A stretch of 7,258 nt of DNA from an uncultured Clostridiaceae bacterium (GCA_949841235.1 CATKZA010000082.1:1-7258); one strand, 5' to 3'. Positions 1 through 5,394 are shown, counted from the stretch's first letter. Translations and numbers: made by a program. The notes: a model not told the origin generated them from the sequence alone.

Positions 1-28
1 GTTTTCGTTCTTTCTAAACTTGAAGCTA

Positions 29-76
29 TGGGGTTTACCTAAAGGTTTCGCCTAAAGGCGAGGGTTTTAACCCCAC
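29..76. repeat. Cluster of small hairpins with TAAA/TTTA loops, possible transposon end or structured RNA
   Basis: Three short hairpins lie side by side: ACC-TAAA-GGT (37-46), CGCC-TAAA-GGCG (49-60) and GGGT-TTTA-ACCC (about 62-73). An alternative outer stem joins GGGGTT (30-35) to AACCCC (69-74), which would give a three-way fold. The two CCTAAAGG units are 13 bp apart. Imperfect hairpin clusters with an AGCTATGGGG flank (24-33) resemble subterminal hairpins of IS200/IS605-type elements. That likeness is from memory and no transposase is visible here. The hairpins are seen directly; the mobile-element reading is inference. Confidence 0.4.
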
Positions 77-100
77 TATACAGACAATAAAATTGTTCAT
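38..100 (-). pseudogene. 20-codon ORF with strong ribosome site, possible truncated gene start
   Basis: On the minus strand an AGGGAGG Shine-Dalgarno stands 8 nt before an ATG at 100. The ORF reads MNNFIVCIVGLKPLAFRRNL and then stops at TAG (38-40). The last ten codons lie inside the hairpin cluster at 29-76, so a natural gene may have been cut there by an inserted element. Its position, the next start codon after spoIIIAC, and the opening M-x3-IV-x-IVG-L resemble the N-terminus of SpoIIIAD as I recall it from Bacillus. The match covers about ten residues only, and a terminator separates it from spoIIIAC. It could equally be a chance ORF or a leader peptide. Confidence 0.25.
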
Positions 101-135
101 CTCCAAATCCTCCCTGCTATTACTAATCACATTAT

Positions 136-168
136 AAAAAAAGCAAGACCCAGGGAGAAGTCTCGCTT
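136..168 (-). terminator. Rho-independent terminator after spoIIIAC
   Basis: Read on the minus strand, AAGCGAGAC (168-160) pairs with GTCTTGCTT (149-141) over nine positions with one G-U pair and a 10-nt loop. A run of seven T follows (142-136). On the plus strand the same stem has no good T tract, so the orientation is minus. It would end transcripts coming from spoIIIAA-AB-AC about 85 nt past the spoIIIAC stop codon. Confidence 0.7.
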
Positions 169-214
169 TGTTCATCAGTTTATACCCAATGGTTATAACT
201 CATTTTTCTTTTTT

Positions 215-230
215 GTTACAATTCACGGCT
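215..230 (-). repeat. 16-bp intergenic repeat arm, copy A
   Basis: On the minus strand this reads AGCCGTGAATTGTAAC. It differs at two positions from copy B (3358-3373) and at three from copy C (4010-4025), read in the same orientation. It begins 22 nt after the spoIIIAC stop codon, at the point where the spoIIIA operon loses its usual gene order. No matching opposite arm is visible to its left, so it is a solitary or truncated copy. Confidence 0.55.
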
Positions 231-252
231 TGGCCGCCCATAACGGCAAAAA

Positions 253-447
253 CTATAGCGAAAATAATCGCTGGATGGTCTCAAACAGTTCCAAAATATA
301 GGGAACCACCCACAAAAGCACCAGAATCAGCCCCGCCAAGCTGACCAGAAACGCCTGCTCGTCCCTCCCGGACTGCTTCAATACCTGTCCCAGCACGGAA
401 ACCAATATTCCCACCGCCGCGATTTTAAATATCATATTGATCGTCAT
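253..447 (-). CDS. spoIIIAC: Stage III sporulation protein AC
   Basis: This is a small integral membrane protein of the SpoIIIA-SpoIIQ channel complex, made in the mother cell and placed in the outer forespore membrane. The product from the ATG at 447 has 64 residues, close to the family size of about 65-68. It has two hydrophobic segments (roughly residues 5-22 and 33-52) around a polar KQSGRDEQ turn, as in SpoIIIAC. I chose ATG 447 because AGAAAGG lies 8 nt upstream. An in-frame GTG at 465 overlaps the spoIIIAB stop as GTGA and would add six residues. The C-terminus looks complete and ends at TAG. The usual next gene, spoIIIAD, is not immediately downstream; a repeat arm and a terminator follow instead. 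The identification rests on sequence pattern and on its position after spoIIIAB. Confidence 0.88.
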   Translation of the reverse strand: MTINMIFKIAAVGILVSVLGQVLKQSGRDEQAFLVSLAGLILVLLWVVPYILELFETIQRLFSL

Positions 448-461
448 ATGCCATGCCTTTC

Positions 462-977
462 TCACAGGAGAAATATTGCCAGAAACAGCCCTGCCGTCAC
501 CCCCAGCACCATAGAGACCTTAGCCCTCCCATGAAACTCCTTCAATGCCTGTCCCAGAATGCCCTCCAGCCTCTTCTGGAAGATCCGAATCGTGTCCAGC
601 TGGGTCTGCCTGTCCAAATTCCCCAGATTGTTTCCTATCTTTTCTATCAACTGCCTGTCTTCCGCCGTCAAATGCTGATATCCCTGAATCCTAGGCATCT
701 GGCTCTTCCAGTAGGAAAAAAAGGGCTGTCCCCTGTGCTGCTGCAACAGCCCCTGAATCCCCTGCCAAAAATCCCGGAAGCAGCCCCCCCGACCGGAAAG
801 CCTCTCCATCAGTTCCGCCATATCACAGGCAGAGTAGGTAATCTCCCCATAGAGAAACTGCAATCCCTGTTCCAGTTCCTGTAGCACCCTGATTCTCGTG
901 GCATGCCTGGATACTGCATGCCACCCCATCCCGCTGCACCCGCACACCACGCACAGTACACCCAATATCTTCAACAT
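462..977 (-). CDS. spoIIIAB: Stage III sporulation protein AB
   Basis: This is a membrane-anchored component of the SpoIIIA channel that is needed for sigma-G activity in the engulfed forespore. The 171-residue product matches the usual length. A hydrophobic N-terminus (residues 1-19) and a C-terminal hydrophobic segment (154-171) bracket a soluble, mostly helical domain. That layout is typical of SpoIIIAB, which shares a fold with type II secretion GspF proteins. The motif FLYGEITYSACDMAELMERL (41-60) is the family's recognisable stretch. The ATG at 977 overlaps the end of spoIIIAA by 7 nt, and the TGA stop at 462-464 overlaps a possible GTG start of spoIIIAC, so the three genes are probably translationally coupled. 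No defects are seen in the reading frame. Confidence 0.93.
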   Translation of the reverse strand: MLKILGVLCVVCGCSGMGWHAVSRHATRIRVLQELEQGLQFLYGEITYSACDMAELMERLSGRGGCFRDFWQGIQGLLQQHRGQPFFSYWKSQMPRIQGYQHLTAEDRQLIEKIGNNLGNLDRQTQLDTIRIFQKRLEGILGQALKEFHGRAKVSMVLGVTAGLFLAIFLL

Positions 978-1972
978 GCCGGCTCCACCACCGTTTCAGC
1001 ACTGGAATCCCCGGAAAAGAGCAGAGATCCCCTTCCGTCAAACACAGCCTGTATCTTTCCCACAGCCCCCGGCCGCAGTACAATGTACCGCTCAAACGCC
1101 CTCTCCTGCACCATCTTCCCCAGAACAGGCTTCTTCTTCACCTCATCCACAGAATTTCCATGAGCCGTGGCAAGGATTCCCACCCCGCAGTTCATCACGT
1201 ACTCCATGGCCTCCACGTCCTCCCTGGAACCCACCTCGTCCACCGCAATGACCCGGGGTGCCATGGAGCGCACCAGCATCATCATTCCCTTTACCTTGGA
1301 ACAGCCATCCAGCACATCCGTACGGCTGCCCAGATCATTCTGGGGACGGCCCTGGTAGCAGGCTCCAATCTCCGACCGCTCATCCACCACTCCCACCGTC
1401 ATGCCCTCATATCCCATCCCCCCATCGGACAATGCCCGCACCATATCCCGAAGAAGGGTGGTCTTTCCACAGCCCGGCGGAGAGATGATCAAACTATTGC
1501 AAAAATGCTCCCCCTCCACCAGATAGGGCATCACCTCATCACTGCACCCAGGCACTTCGTGAGCCAGCCGGATATTGAGAAAGGAAATGCTCTGGAGAGC
1601 CTTGGGCATGCCGGATTCCATGACCATCTTTCCCGCCAAGCCAATCCGATGACCGCCCCTCACGGTAAGATATCCCTGCCTCAATTCCTCCTCGTAGGCA
1701 TACATGGAATAATTGCTCATATACTCCAAGGATTCCCGAATCATGGAAGCGGTGACTGTCACGCCCCGCTCCCATTTCTTTCCCAGGCTGCCATCCCTTT
1801 CCAGGCAAAACTCCTCCCCGCCGTAGACCACCATGGCAGGGCAATTTACCCGGAGCCGAATCTCTTGGAGCTTTTCAAACCGCCAGGACCTATGTAGAAA
1901 TGCTTCCCTCAGCTTTGCGGCAAGCATGAAAAATATCTCTTCCTTATTCCCCGAACGACCCGTTCCTACCAC
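971..1972 (-). CDS. spoIIIAA: Stage III sporulation protein AA, secretion-type ATPase
   Basis: This is a cytoplasmic mother-cell ATPase of the secretion-ATPase superfamily, thought to power the SpoIIIA-SpoIIQ channel. The 333-residue product is slightly longer than the roughly 307 of Bacillus. Walker A is PPGCGKTT (165-172) and Walker B is VIAVDEVG (241-248). The family stretch VGVVDERSEIGA lies at 193-204 and ILATAHG at 266-272. The start is GTG at 1972, because AAGGAGGT (1979-1986) ends 6 nt before it. An ATG overlapping this GTG (1974-1972) is out of frame and stops after two codons. ATG at 1927 is an internal alternative without a comparable ribosome site. It is the first gene of the operon and diverges from a CapA-family gene across about 147 bp. 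In Bacillus the operon is sigma-E dependent; I found only a weak match to such a promoter here. Confidence 0.95.
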   Translation of the reverse strand: MVGTGRSGNKEEIFFMLAAKLREAFLHRSWRFEKLQEIRLRVNCPAMVVYGGEEFCLERDGSLGKKWERGVTVTASMIRESLEYMSNYSMYAYEEELRQGYLTVRGGHRIGLAGKMVMESGMPKALQSISFLNIRLAHEVPGCSDEVMPYLVEGEHFCNSLIISPPGCGKTTLLRDMVRALSDGGMGYEGMTVGVVDERSEIGACYQGRPQNDLGSRTDVLDGCSKVKGMMMLVRSMAPRVIAVDEVGSREDVEAMEYVMNCGVGILATAHGNSVDEVKKKPVLGKMVQERAFERYIVLRPGAVGKIQAVFDGRGSLLFSGDSSAETVVEPAC

Positions 1973-2045
1973 ATCGCCACCTCCTTCCCTCTATACATAT
2001 GCATCGAAGGAGAAGTACATGCTGATTTTCTCATAAAACTTCCGA

Positions 2046-2074
2046 TTGATAATCAGACCCGCCCATGATACACT
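2046..2074 (+). promoter_or_regulatory. Candidate sigma-A promoter for the CapA-family gene
   Basis: TTGATA (2046-2051) and TACACT (2069-2074) are separated by 17 nt, matching the -35 and -10 consensus at 5/6 and 4/6 positions. Transcription would start near 2081, leaving a leader of about 39 nt with AGGAG at 2108-2112. It lies in the divergent gap between spoIIIAA and this gene. Confidence 0.4.
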
Positions 2075-2119
2075 TAACTTGCAAACAAACACGCACAGAG
2101 ATAGAATAGGAGCACCATC

Positions 2120-3181
2120 ATGATAAAATATACCTATTTACTGCTATTGCTGGTGGGAAGCCTGTGCTTTTCCAACGAATACAAAACAGATGCGTCTGCC
2201 AAGCCAAAAGCGGCAGGGGATAAAGTCACCATCACGATCAGCGCAGCAGGAGACTGTACCTTTGGCAGCGACCGAAGTTCCCCATCCAGCGTAAATTTCT
2301 ACTCCGCCTATCGGAGAGTGAAAAACGATGCCTACTTCTTCCGAAAGGTTTCTTCCATATTTAAGAAGGACGACCTCACCATCGTAAACTTAGAGGGCAC
2401 ATTGACCAAGAGGGGACAGCGCTCCCCCAAGAAATACGCCTTCCGAGGGGATCCCTCCTACGCCGGAATCCTGAAAAAGGGACATATCGAGGCTGTATCC
2501 TTCGCAAACAACCACTGCCGGGACTTCAGCCCTGTCAGTTATCAGGATACCTGCGACACCCTGAAAAAGAACAAGATACATTATGCCTCCTATGAAAAGA
2601 CAAGCATTTTCCGCAAAAAGGGAAAGCGAATCGGCATGTTGGCAGTGAACGGATTGGAAAGTTTTACCAACAGCAAGAACCTGATCCAGAGAGGCATCAA
2701 GAAACTAAAGAAAAGAAAGGCAGACTTGATTATCGTCAGCATCCACGCCGGCATAGAACACACCAGCCAACTAAGCGACACGCAGAAAGCCCTATCCCGC
2801 TATGCCGTGAGGCAGGGAGCCAACCTTGTCTTGGGGCATCACCCCCATGTACTCCAAGGCATAGAGACATACAGGGGCGCTTACATCGTATACAGTCTGG
2901 GAAACTTCTGCTTCGGAGGAAATACCAACCCCTCCGACAAGGACACCATGATCTTCCAGCAGAAATTCACCTTTCAGGGCAAGAAACTGCTGAGAAAGAA
3001 AAGCCCGGCCAAAGTCATTCCCTGCTCCCTGTCCTCCCGCCCGGACATCAATAACTACCAGCCAAAGCCCGCAGCCCCCAAGCGGTATCAGCGCATTCTG
3101 GACAGACTGACCCGATACAGCCGCCCCCTGGGAACCACCTTCCGCACCAGAAAGGGGAGACGGACAAACGTTCTACGCTAG
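2120..3181 (+). CDS. CapA/PgsA-family exported phosphoesterase-like protein
   Basis: This protein belongs to the CapA family, a calcineurin-like metallophosphoesterase fold. Some members take part in poly-gamma-glutamate capsule export, but most have no assigned substrate. The 353 residues begin with a hydrophobic signal segment (about 6-18). There is no proper lipobox, since the residue before Cys16 is Leu. Family motifs appear in order: AAGD (42-45), NLEG (90-93), ANNH (129-132), SIHAGIEH (207-214), GHHPHVLQG (239-247) and YSLGNF (258-263). The tail after residue 285 is rich in Lys, Arg and Pro and ends in a basic stretch. ATG 2120 follows AGGAG by 7 nt. No pgsB or pgsC homologues are nearby, so capsule synthesis is not supported. 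It is a single-gene unit divergent from spoIIIAA. Confidence 0.85.
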   Translation: MIKYTYLLLLLVGSLCFSNEYKTDASAKPKAAGDKVTITISAAGDCTFGSDRSSPSSVNFYSAYRRVKNDAYFFRKVSSIFKKDDLTIVNLEGTLTKRGQRSPKKYAFRGDPSYAGILKKGHIEAVSFANNHCRDFSPVSYQDTCDTLKKNKIHYASYEKTSIFRKKGKRIGMLAVNGLESFTNSKNLIQRGIKKLKKRKADLIIVSIHAGIEHTSQLSDTQKALSRYAVRQGANLVLGHHPHVLQGIETYRGAYIVYSLGNFCFGGNTNPSDKDTMIFQQKFTFQGKKLLRKKSPAKVIPCSLSSRPDINNYQPKPAAPKRYQRILDRLTRYSRPLGTTFRTRKGRRTNVLR

Positions 3182-3232
3182 CCCTAAAAGCAGGCTCCCA
3201 CAGTCAATCTCTCGAAAACAGCCACGATCTCA

Positions 3233-3348
3233 TGTGTAAGCACAACGAGTCCAAGCCATTTCCAGAGATTGCTGTAAAAGAGCAGCCTACACACTCATTT
3301 TAAAAAATAGTCATTCCCTTATGTGCTAGCACAATGAGTCTGTCCATT
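3233..3348. repeat. Pair of diverged direct repeats with palindromic cores, 89 bp apart
   Basis: TGTGTAAGCACA (3233-3244) and TGTGCTAGCACA (3322-3333) are a near-perfect and a perfect palindrome. Each is followed by the same context, AYGAGTC and then CCATTT. The two units therefore match over about 27 bp with several substitutions and share orientation. The function is unknown; operator pairs, remnants of a mobile element or a structured transcript are all possible. Confidence 0.5.
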
Positions 3349-3357
3349 TTTAAAATT

Positions 3358-3373
3358 AGCTGTGAATAGTAAC
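3358..3373 (+). repeat. 16-bp intergenic repeat arm, copy B
   Basis: AGCTGTGAATAGTAAC differs only at its first base from copy C read on the opposite strand (4025-4010). It is oriented as the right end of an element. No left arm is visible within about 180 bp upstream, so the copy is solitary or its partner has decayed. Confidence 0.65.
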
Positions 3374-3402
3374 AACACATCTAAAAATTCATGAAAATTT
3401 AA

Positions 3403-3441
3403 TATAATAGTATGGAATTTTTTCTAAATATTTTGTATACT
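3403..3441 (+). promoter_or_regulatory. AT-rich promoter region for the HEQEH gene
   Basis: Two -10 candidates lie in an AT-rich stretch: TATAAT (3403-3408) and TATACT (3436-3441). Neither has a -35 box better than 3/6 at a 16-18 nt spacing, so the exact promoter is uncertain. Transcription from the second would begin just upstream of the leader hairpin at 3466-3498. Confidence 0.3.
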
Positions 3442-3465
3442 AAGTAGTAACACTTGAAACGCAAT

Positions 3466-3498
3466 ACATGTTGGCACACCACCATATTTCCAACATGT
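3466..3498 (+). promoter_or_regulatory. Inverted repeat in the leader of the HEQEH gene
   Basis: ACATGTTGG (3466-3474) and CCAACATGT (3490-3498) are perfectly complementary over 9 bp with a 15-nt loop. The repeat ends 16 nt before the GGAGG ribosome site and 31 nt before the start codon. It has no T tract, so it is not a simple terminator. It could be an operator or an mRNA hairpin affecting translation or stability. Confidence 0.45.
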
Positions 3499-3529
3499 GC
3501 GAGATGATTCCAGGGAGGAGGAATTGCTT

Positions 3530-3988
3530 ATGAATATCAGCGGAATCGCAATACAGCCAAACACTGTCGAGCAAGCAAAAAACGCCGGGTACGACAGATC
3601 CGAAATCAAGCAGATGGAACGCAGCGGACAGATTGAATGCCAGACATGCAAAAACCGTTCCTATCAGGATGGTTCAGACGAAAATGTCTCTTTCAAATCT
3701 CCCTCCCATATCTCTCCGGGGGCTTCCTCTTCTGCTGTGAGGGCTCATGAACAGGAACATGTGAGCAATGCCTACAAGCAGGCCAGCCAGGGAAACGGAG
3801 AGGTGATTCAGGCCAGCGTGCGCATCCAGACCGCCTCCTGCCCGGAATGCGGCAGAACCTACGTGGCCGGCGGCGAGACCACCACGCAGATTCGATACAA
3901 CAATGAGAACCCCTATGGCCAGGCATTCAAAGCCCAGGATGCCGCCAGCGTCCCAGGACAGAATATCAATATTTGTCTTGACGCATAA
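3530..3988 (+). CDS. Small putative metalloprotease-like protein with HEQEH motif and two CxxC pairs
   Basis: The 152-residue product has no signal peptide or membrane segment. An HExxH-type motif, AHEQEHV (72-78), fits a zinc-protease active site. It sits between two cysteine pairs, CQTC (37-40) and CPEC (104-107), which could form a separate zinc site. YVAGGE (111-116) follows the second pair. The HEQ-x-H helix followed by YxxGGE resembles the SprA-related / CJM1_0395 putative metalloprotease family, a likeness drawn from memory. The stretch QDGSDENVSFKSP (46-58) is recognisable from similar Lachnospiraceae proteins. ATG 3530 is chosen because GGGAGGAGG ends 7 nt before it; an upstream ATG at 3497 lies in the leader hairpin and has no ribosome site. 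The substrate and role are unknown. It appears to be a single-gene unit. Confidence 0.75.
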   Translation: MNISGIAIQPNTVEQAKNAGYDRSEIKQMERSGQIECQTCKNRSYQDGSDENVSFKSPSHISPGASSSAVRAHEQEHVSNAYKQASQGNGEVIQASVRIQTASCPECGRTYVAGGETTTQIRYNNENPYGQAFKAQDAASVPGQNINICLDA

Positions 3989-4009
3989 CGGAATACTACT
4001 ATCTAACTT

Positions 4010-4102
4010 GTTACTATTCACAGCCTGATTTCATCTTGCGATAGCCCTGCGACGCAGCGGCGACTTCACTGCACAAGCAGAGAAACGGCTATGAATAGTA
4101 GC
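4010..4102. mobile_element. 93-bp MITE-like inverted-repeat element, copies C and D
   Basis: GTTACTATTCACAGCC (4010-4025) and GGCTATGAATAGTAGC (4087-4102) are inverted copies. They pair at 15 of 16 positions, counting one G-U pair. The 61-bp interior holds a CTGCG-A-CGCAG hairpin (4047-4057) and has no coding capacity. The same arm occurs singly at 215-230 and 3358-3373. Size, terminal inverted repeats and intergenic location fit a miniature non-autonomous element or a REP-like palindrome. No clear target-site duplication is seen. As RNA it would fold into one long stem-loop that could affect transcripts leaving the HEQEH gene. Confidence 0.6.
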
Positions 4103-4145
4103 ACCCGGGCAACAATTATAGCAAACAGAAAGAAGAGGAATATTT

Positions 4146-4430
4146 ATGGATAGAGGTGAAATGGAAATTCGGGCGCTAGTAAATAATATTTCCCAAAAAG
4201 AACTGCTGGATTTTTACTCCGCCTTTGAGCAGGTGACAGGATATCCCTTGGAAAGCCCGTTAATCAATGAGAAATTCTTATATGAAGAAAAAAATGGTCT
4301 GTATATCGCCATCGGAGCCCTCTTGGTGCAAAAGCTATCTCAGGATCGCATCAATGCAATCATCTCTGTCTTTCAGGATTATGCAGAGACTGTCACAAAA
4401 TCCTATGGGGAGCATCTCCCCCGCTCTTAA
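4146..4430 (+). CDS. Small protein of unknown function, 94 residues
   Basis: I do not recognise this protein. Coding is supported by AGAGG (4134-4138) placed 7 nt before ATG 4146, by an uninterrupted frame and by sensible composition. The product is acidic to neutral, predicted mostly helical and probably cytoplasmic. It has polar N-terminal and C-terminal helices, a motif FYSAFEQVTGYPLESPLINE (18-37) and a mildly hydrophobic stretch YIAIGALLVQKL (53-64) that is too short and interrupted to be a membrane span. ATG 4161 is an alternative start that would remove five residues. It lies between the MITE-like element and metF, converges on metF, and has no obvious promoter of its own. Confidence 0.6.
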   Translation: MDRGEMEIRALVNNISQKELLDFYSAFEQVTGYPLESPLINEKFLYEEKNGLYIAIGALLVQKLSQDRINAIISVFQDYAETVTKSYGEHLPRS

Positions 4431-4440
4431 TTTTCTTCAT

Positions 4441-4471
4441 TATTGCGCTATCCTCTGCGAATCGCGCAATA
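4441..4471. terminator. Possible bidirectional terminator between convergent genes
   Basis: TATTGCGC (4441-4448) and GCGCAATA (4464-4471) form an 8-bp perfect stem with a 15-nt loop. It lies between the stop of the 94-residue gene and the stop of metF. The following T tracts are short in both directions, so termination strength is doubtful. Confidence 0.4.
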
Positions 4472-4485
4472 TTTATGATGGCGTG

Positions 4486-5355
4486 CTAGTTCAGAATCGC
4501 CGATAAATTATCCATAATCCCCGCCGCAACCTGAGGATCATTCATGGTATACACATGAATATGGGAGATGCCGTTGGCAATCAGGTCGATAATCTGATCC
4601 GTAGCATAGGCGATCCCCGCCTGCTTCATCTTCGCCGGCTCCTCTCCAAACCAATCCACAATGGACTTGAATCTGGCCGGAACGCAACTGCCCGACAGCT
4701 GGATGCTCCGCTCCACCTGGTTCTTTCTCGTAATGGGCATGATTCCTGCAATAACCGGAACCATCACGCCCGCCTCCCGCAGTCGGTACATATAATTATA
4801 AAAAATGCTGTTGTCAAAAAACATCTGGGTGGTAAGAAATTCACAACCCGCCTCCACCTTCTCTTTGATATGGCGGATATCCTCCCCCTTGCTGACAGCC
4901 TCCGGATGGCCTTCCGGATAACAAGCCCCGCCAATGCACATTTCCGGAGCCACTTCCTTAATCTCCCGCACCAGTTCCACCGCATGGTGAAACTGCTCTG
5001 GCAGAGGAAACTCAGAGGAATCCGGGATATCCCCCCGCAATGCCAAGATGTTTTCTATCCCCGCCTGCCTCATCAGCTGAATCTGTTCCTCCACCGTCTC
5101 CTTCGTAGAGGATACGCAGGTCAGGTGCGCCATGGAATTTACCCCATAGGCGTCTTTGATATCCCTGGCAATCTGCACGGTATGGGCACTCGTCCCGCCG
5201 CCTGCGCCATAGGTCACGCTCATAAAATCCGGCTTCAATGCGGCGATTTCCTTCACCGCCCGGTTCACATTTTCAAATGCAGTGGTAGGCTTAGGCGGAA
5301 ACACCTCCAGCGATAAGGTGACTTCCTTCTTCTTCAATAATTCGTCTATTCTCAT
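4486..5355 (-). CDS. metF: 5,10-Methylenetetrahydrofolate reductase
   Basis: This cytoplasmic flavoprotein (FAD) reduces 5,10-methylene-THF to 5-methyl-THF, which supplies methyl groups for methionine and, in acetogens, for the Wood-Ljungdahl methyl branch. From ATG 5355 it has 289 residues, a normal length for the single-domain bacterial enzyme. Conserved residues are present: SLEVFPPK with the acid-catalyst Glu17, LTCVS (78-82), ALRGDIP with Asp109 near the flavin, TTQMFFD with Gln177, GIMPI (204-208) and HVYTMN (267-272). I chose ATG 5355 because GAGG lies 6 nt upstream; an in-frame TTG at 5379 would add eight residues. No metV or metH neighbour is seen. The toxin-antitoxin pair ends only 39 nt upstream on the same strand with no terminator between, so cotranscription is likely. 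Confidence 0.95.
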   Translation of the reverse strand: MRIDELLKKKEVTLSLEVFPPKPTTAFENVNRAVKEIAALKPDFMSVTYGAGGGTSAHTVQIARDIKDAYGVNSMAHLTCVSSTKETVEEQIQLMRQAGIENILALRGDIPDSSEFPLPEQFHHAVELVREIKEVAPEMCIGGACYPEGHPEAVSKGEDIRHIKEKVEAGCEFLTTQMFFDNSIFYNYMYRLREAGVMVPVIAGIMPITRKNQVERSIQLSGSCVPARFKSIVDWFGEEPAKMKQAGIAYATDQIIDLIANGISHIHVYTMNDPQVAAGIMDNLSAILN

Positions 5356-5394
5356 AATATTCCTCATTTCTGCAATCAAGTTTTCTTTTCAATA

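Larger units (their letters stand above)
3182..3529. other. Repeat-rich non-coding stretch between the CapA-family and HEQEH genes
   Basis: No credible coding region is seen in these 348 bases. The left half holds a long-range stem, CAATCTCT (3205-3212) with AGAGATTG (3264-3271). A small hairpin GCTG/CAGC (3271-3286) follows, with two diverged copies of a roughly 27-32-bp unit and one 16-bp repeat arm. The right half, from about 3374, is AT-rich and holds candidate promoters and a leader hairpin. No T-rich terminator follows the CapA-family stop codon. Confidence 0.6.

Noticed and set aside
191..196. TTATA/TATAA dyad around 180-197 as a second terminator or operator
   Set aside because: The arms are short and A/T-only with a bulge, and there is no flanking T tract beyond general AT richness.
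453..884. 143-codon open frame on the plus strand
   Set aside because: It is antisense to spoIIIAB, whose frame is clearly the coding one.
1160..1897. 245-codon open frame on the plus strand
   Set aside because: It lies entirely antisense to spoIIIAA, is rich in His and Pro as antisense frames often are, and has no domain or ribosome site.
1994..2022. Possible sigma-E promoter for spoIIIAA (GCATGTA, 14 nt, CATATGTA on the minus strand)
   Set aside because: The -35 matches 5/7 but the -10 only about 5/8, and transcription would begin almost on the Shine-Dalgarno. The spacing is suggestive but too weak to list as a feature.
2120..2182. CapA-family N-terminus as a lipoprotein signal
   Set aside because: Cys16 is preceded by Leu rather than Gly, Ala or Ser, so it does not fit a lipobox. 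An ordinary signal peptide or anchor is more likely.
3978..4006. TTGACG as a -35 box for the 94-residue gene
   Set aside because: No acceptable -10 box occurs at 16-18 nt, and the motif lies in the last codons of the upstream gene.
4555..5316. 253-codon open frame on the plus strand
   Set aside because: It lies antisense to metF and has His/Arg-rich, low-plausibility composition. The metF frame carries all the conserved motifs.
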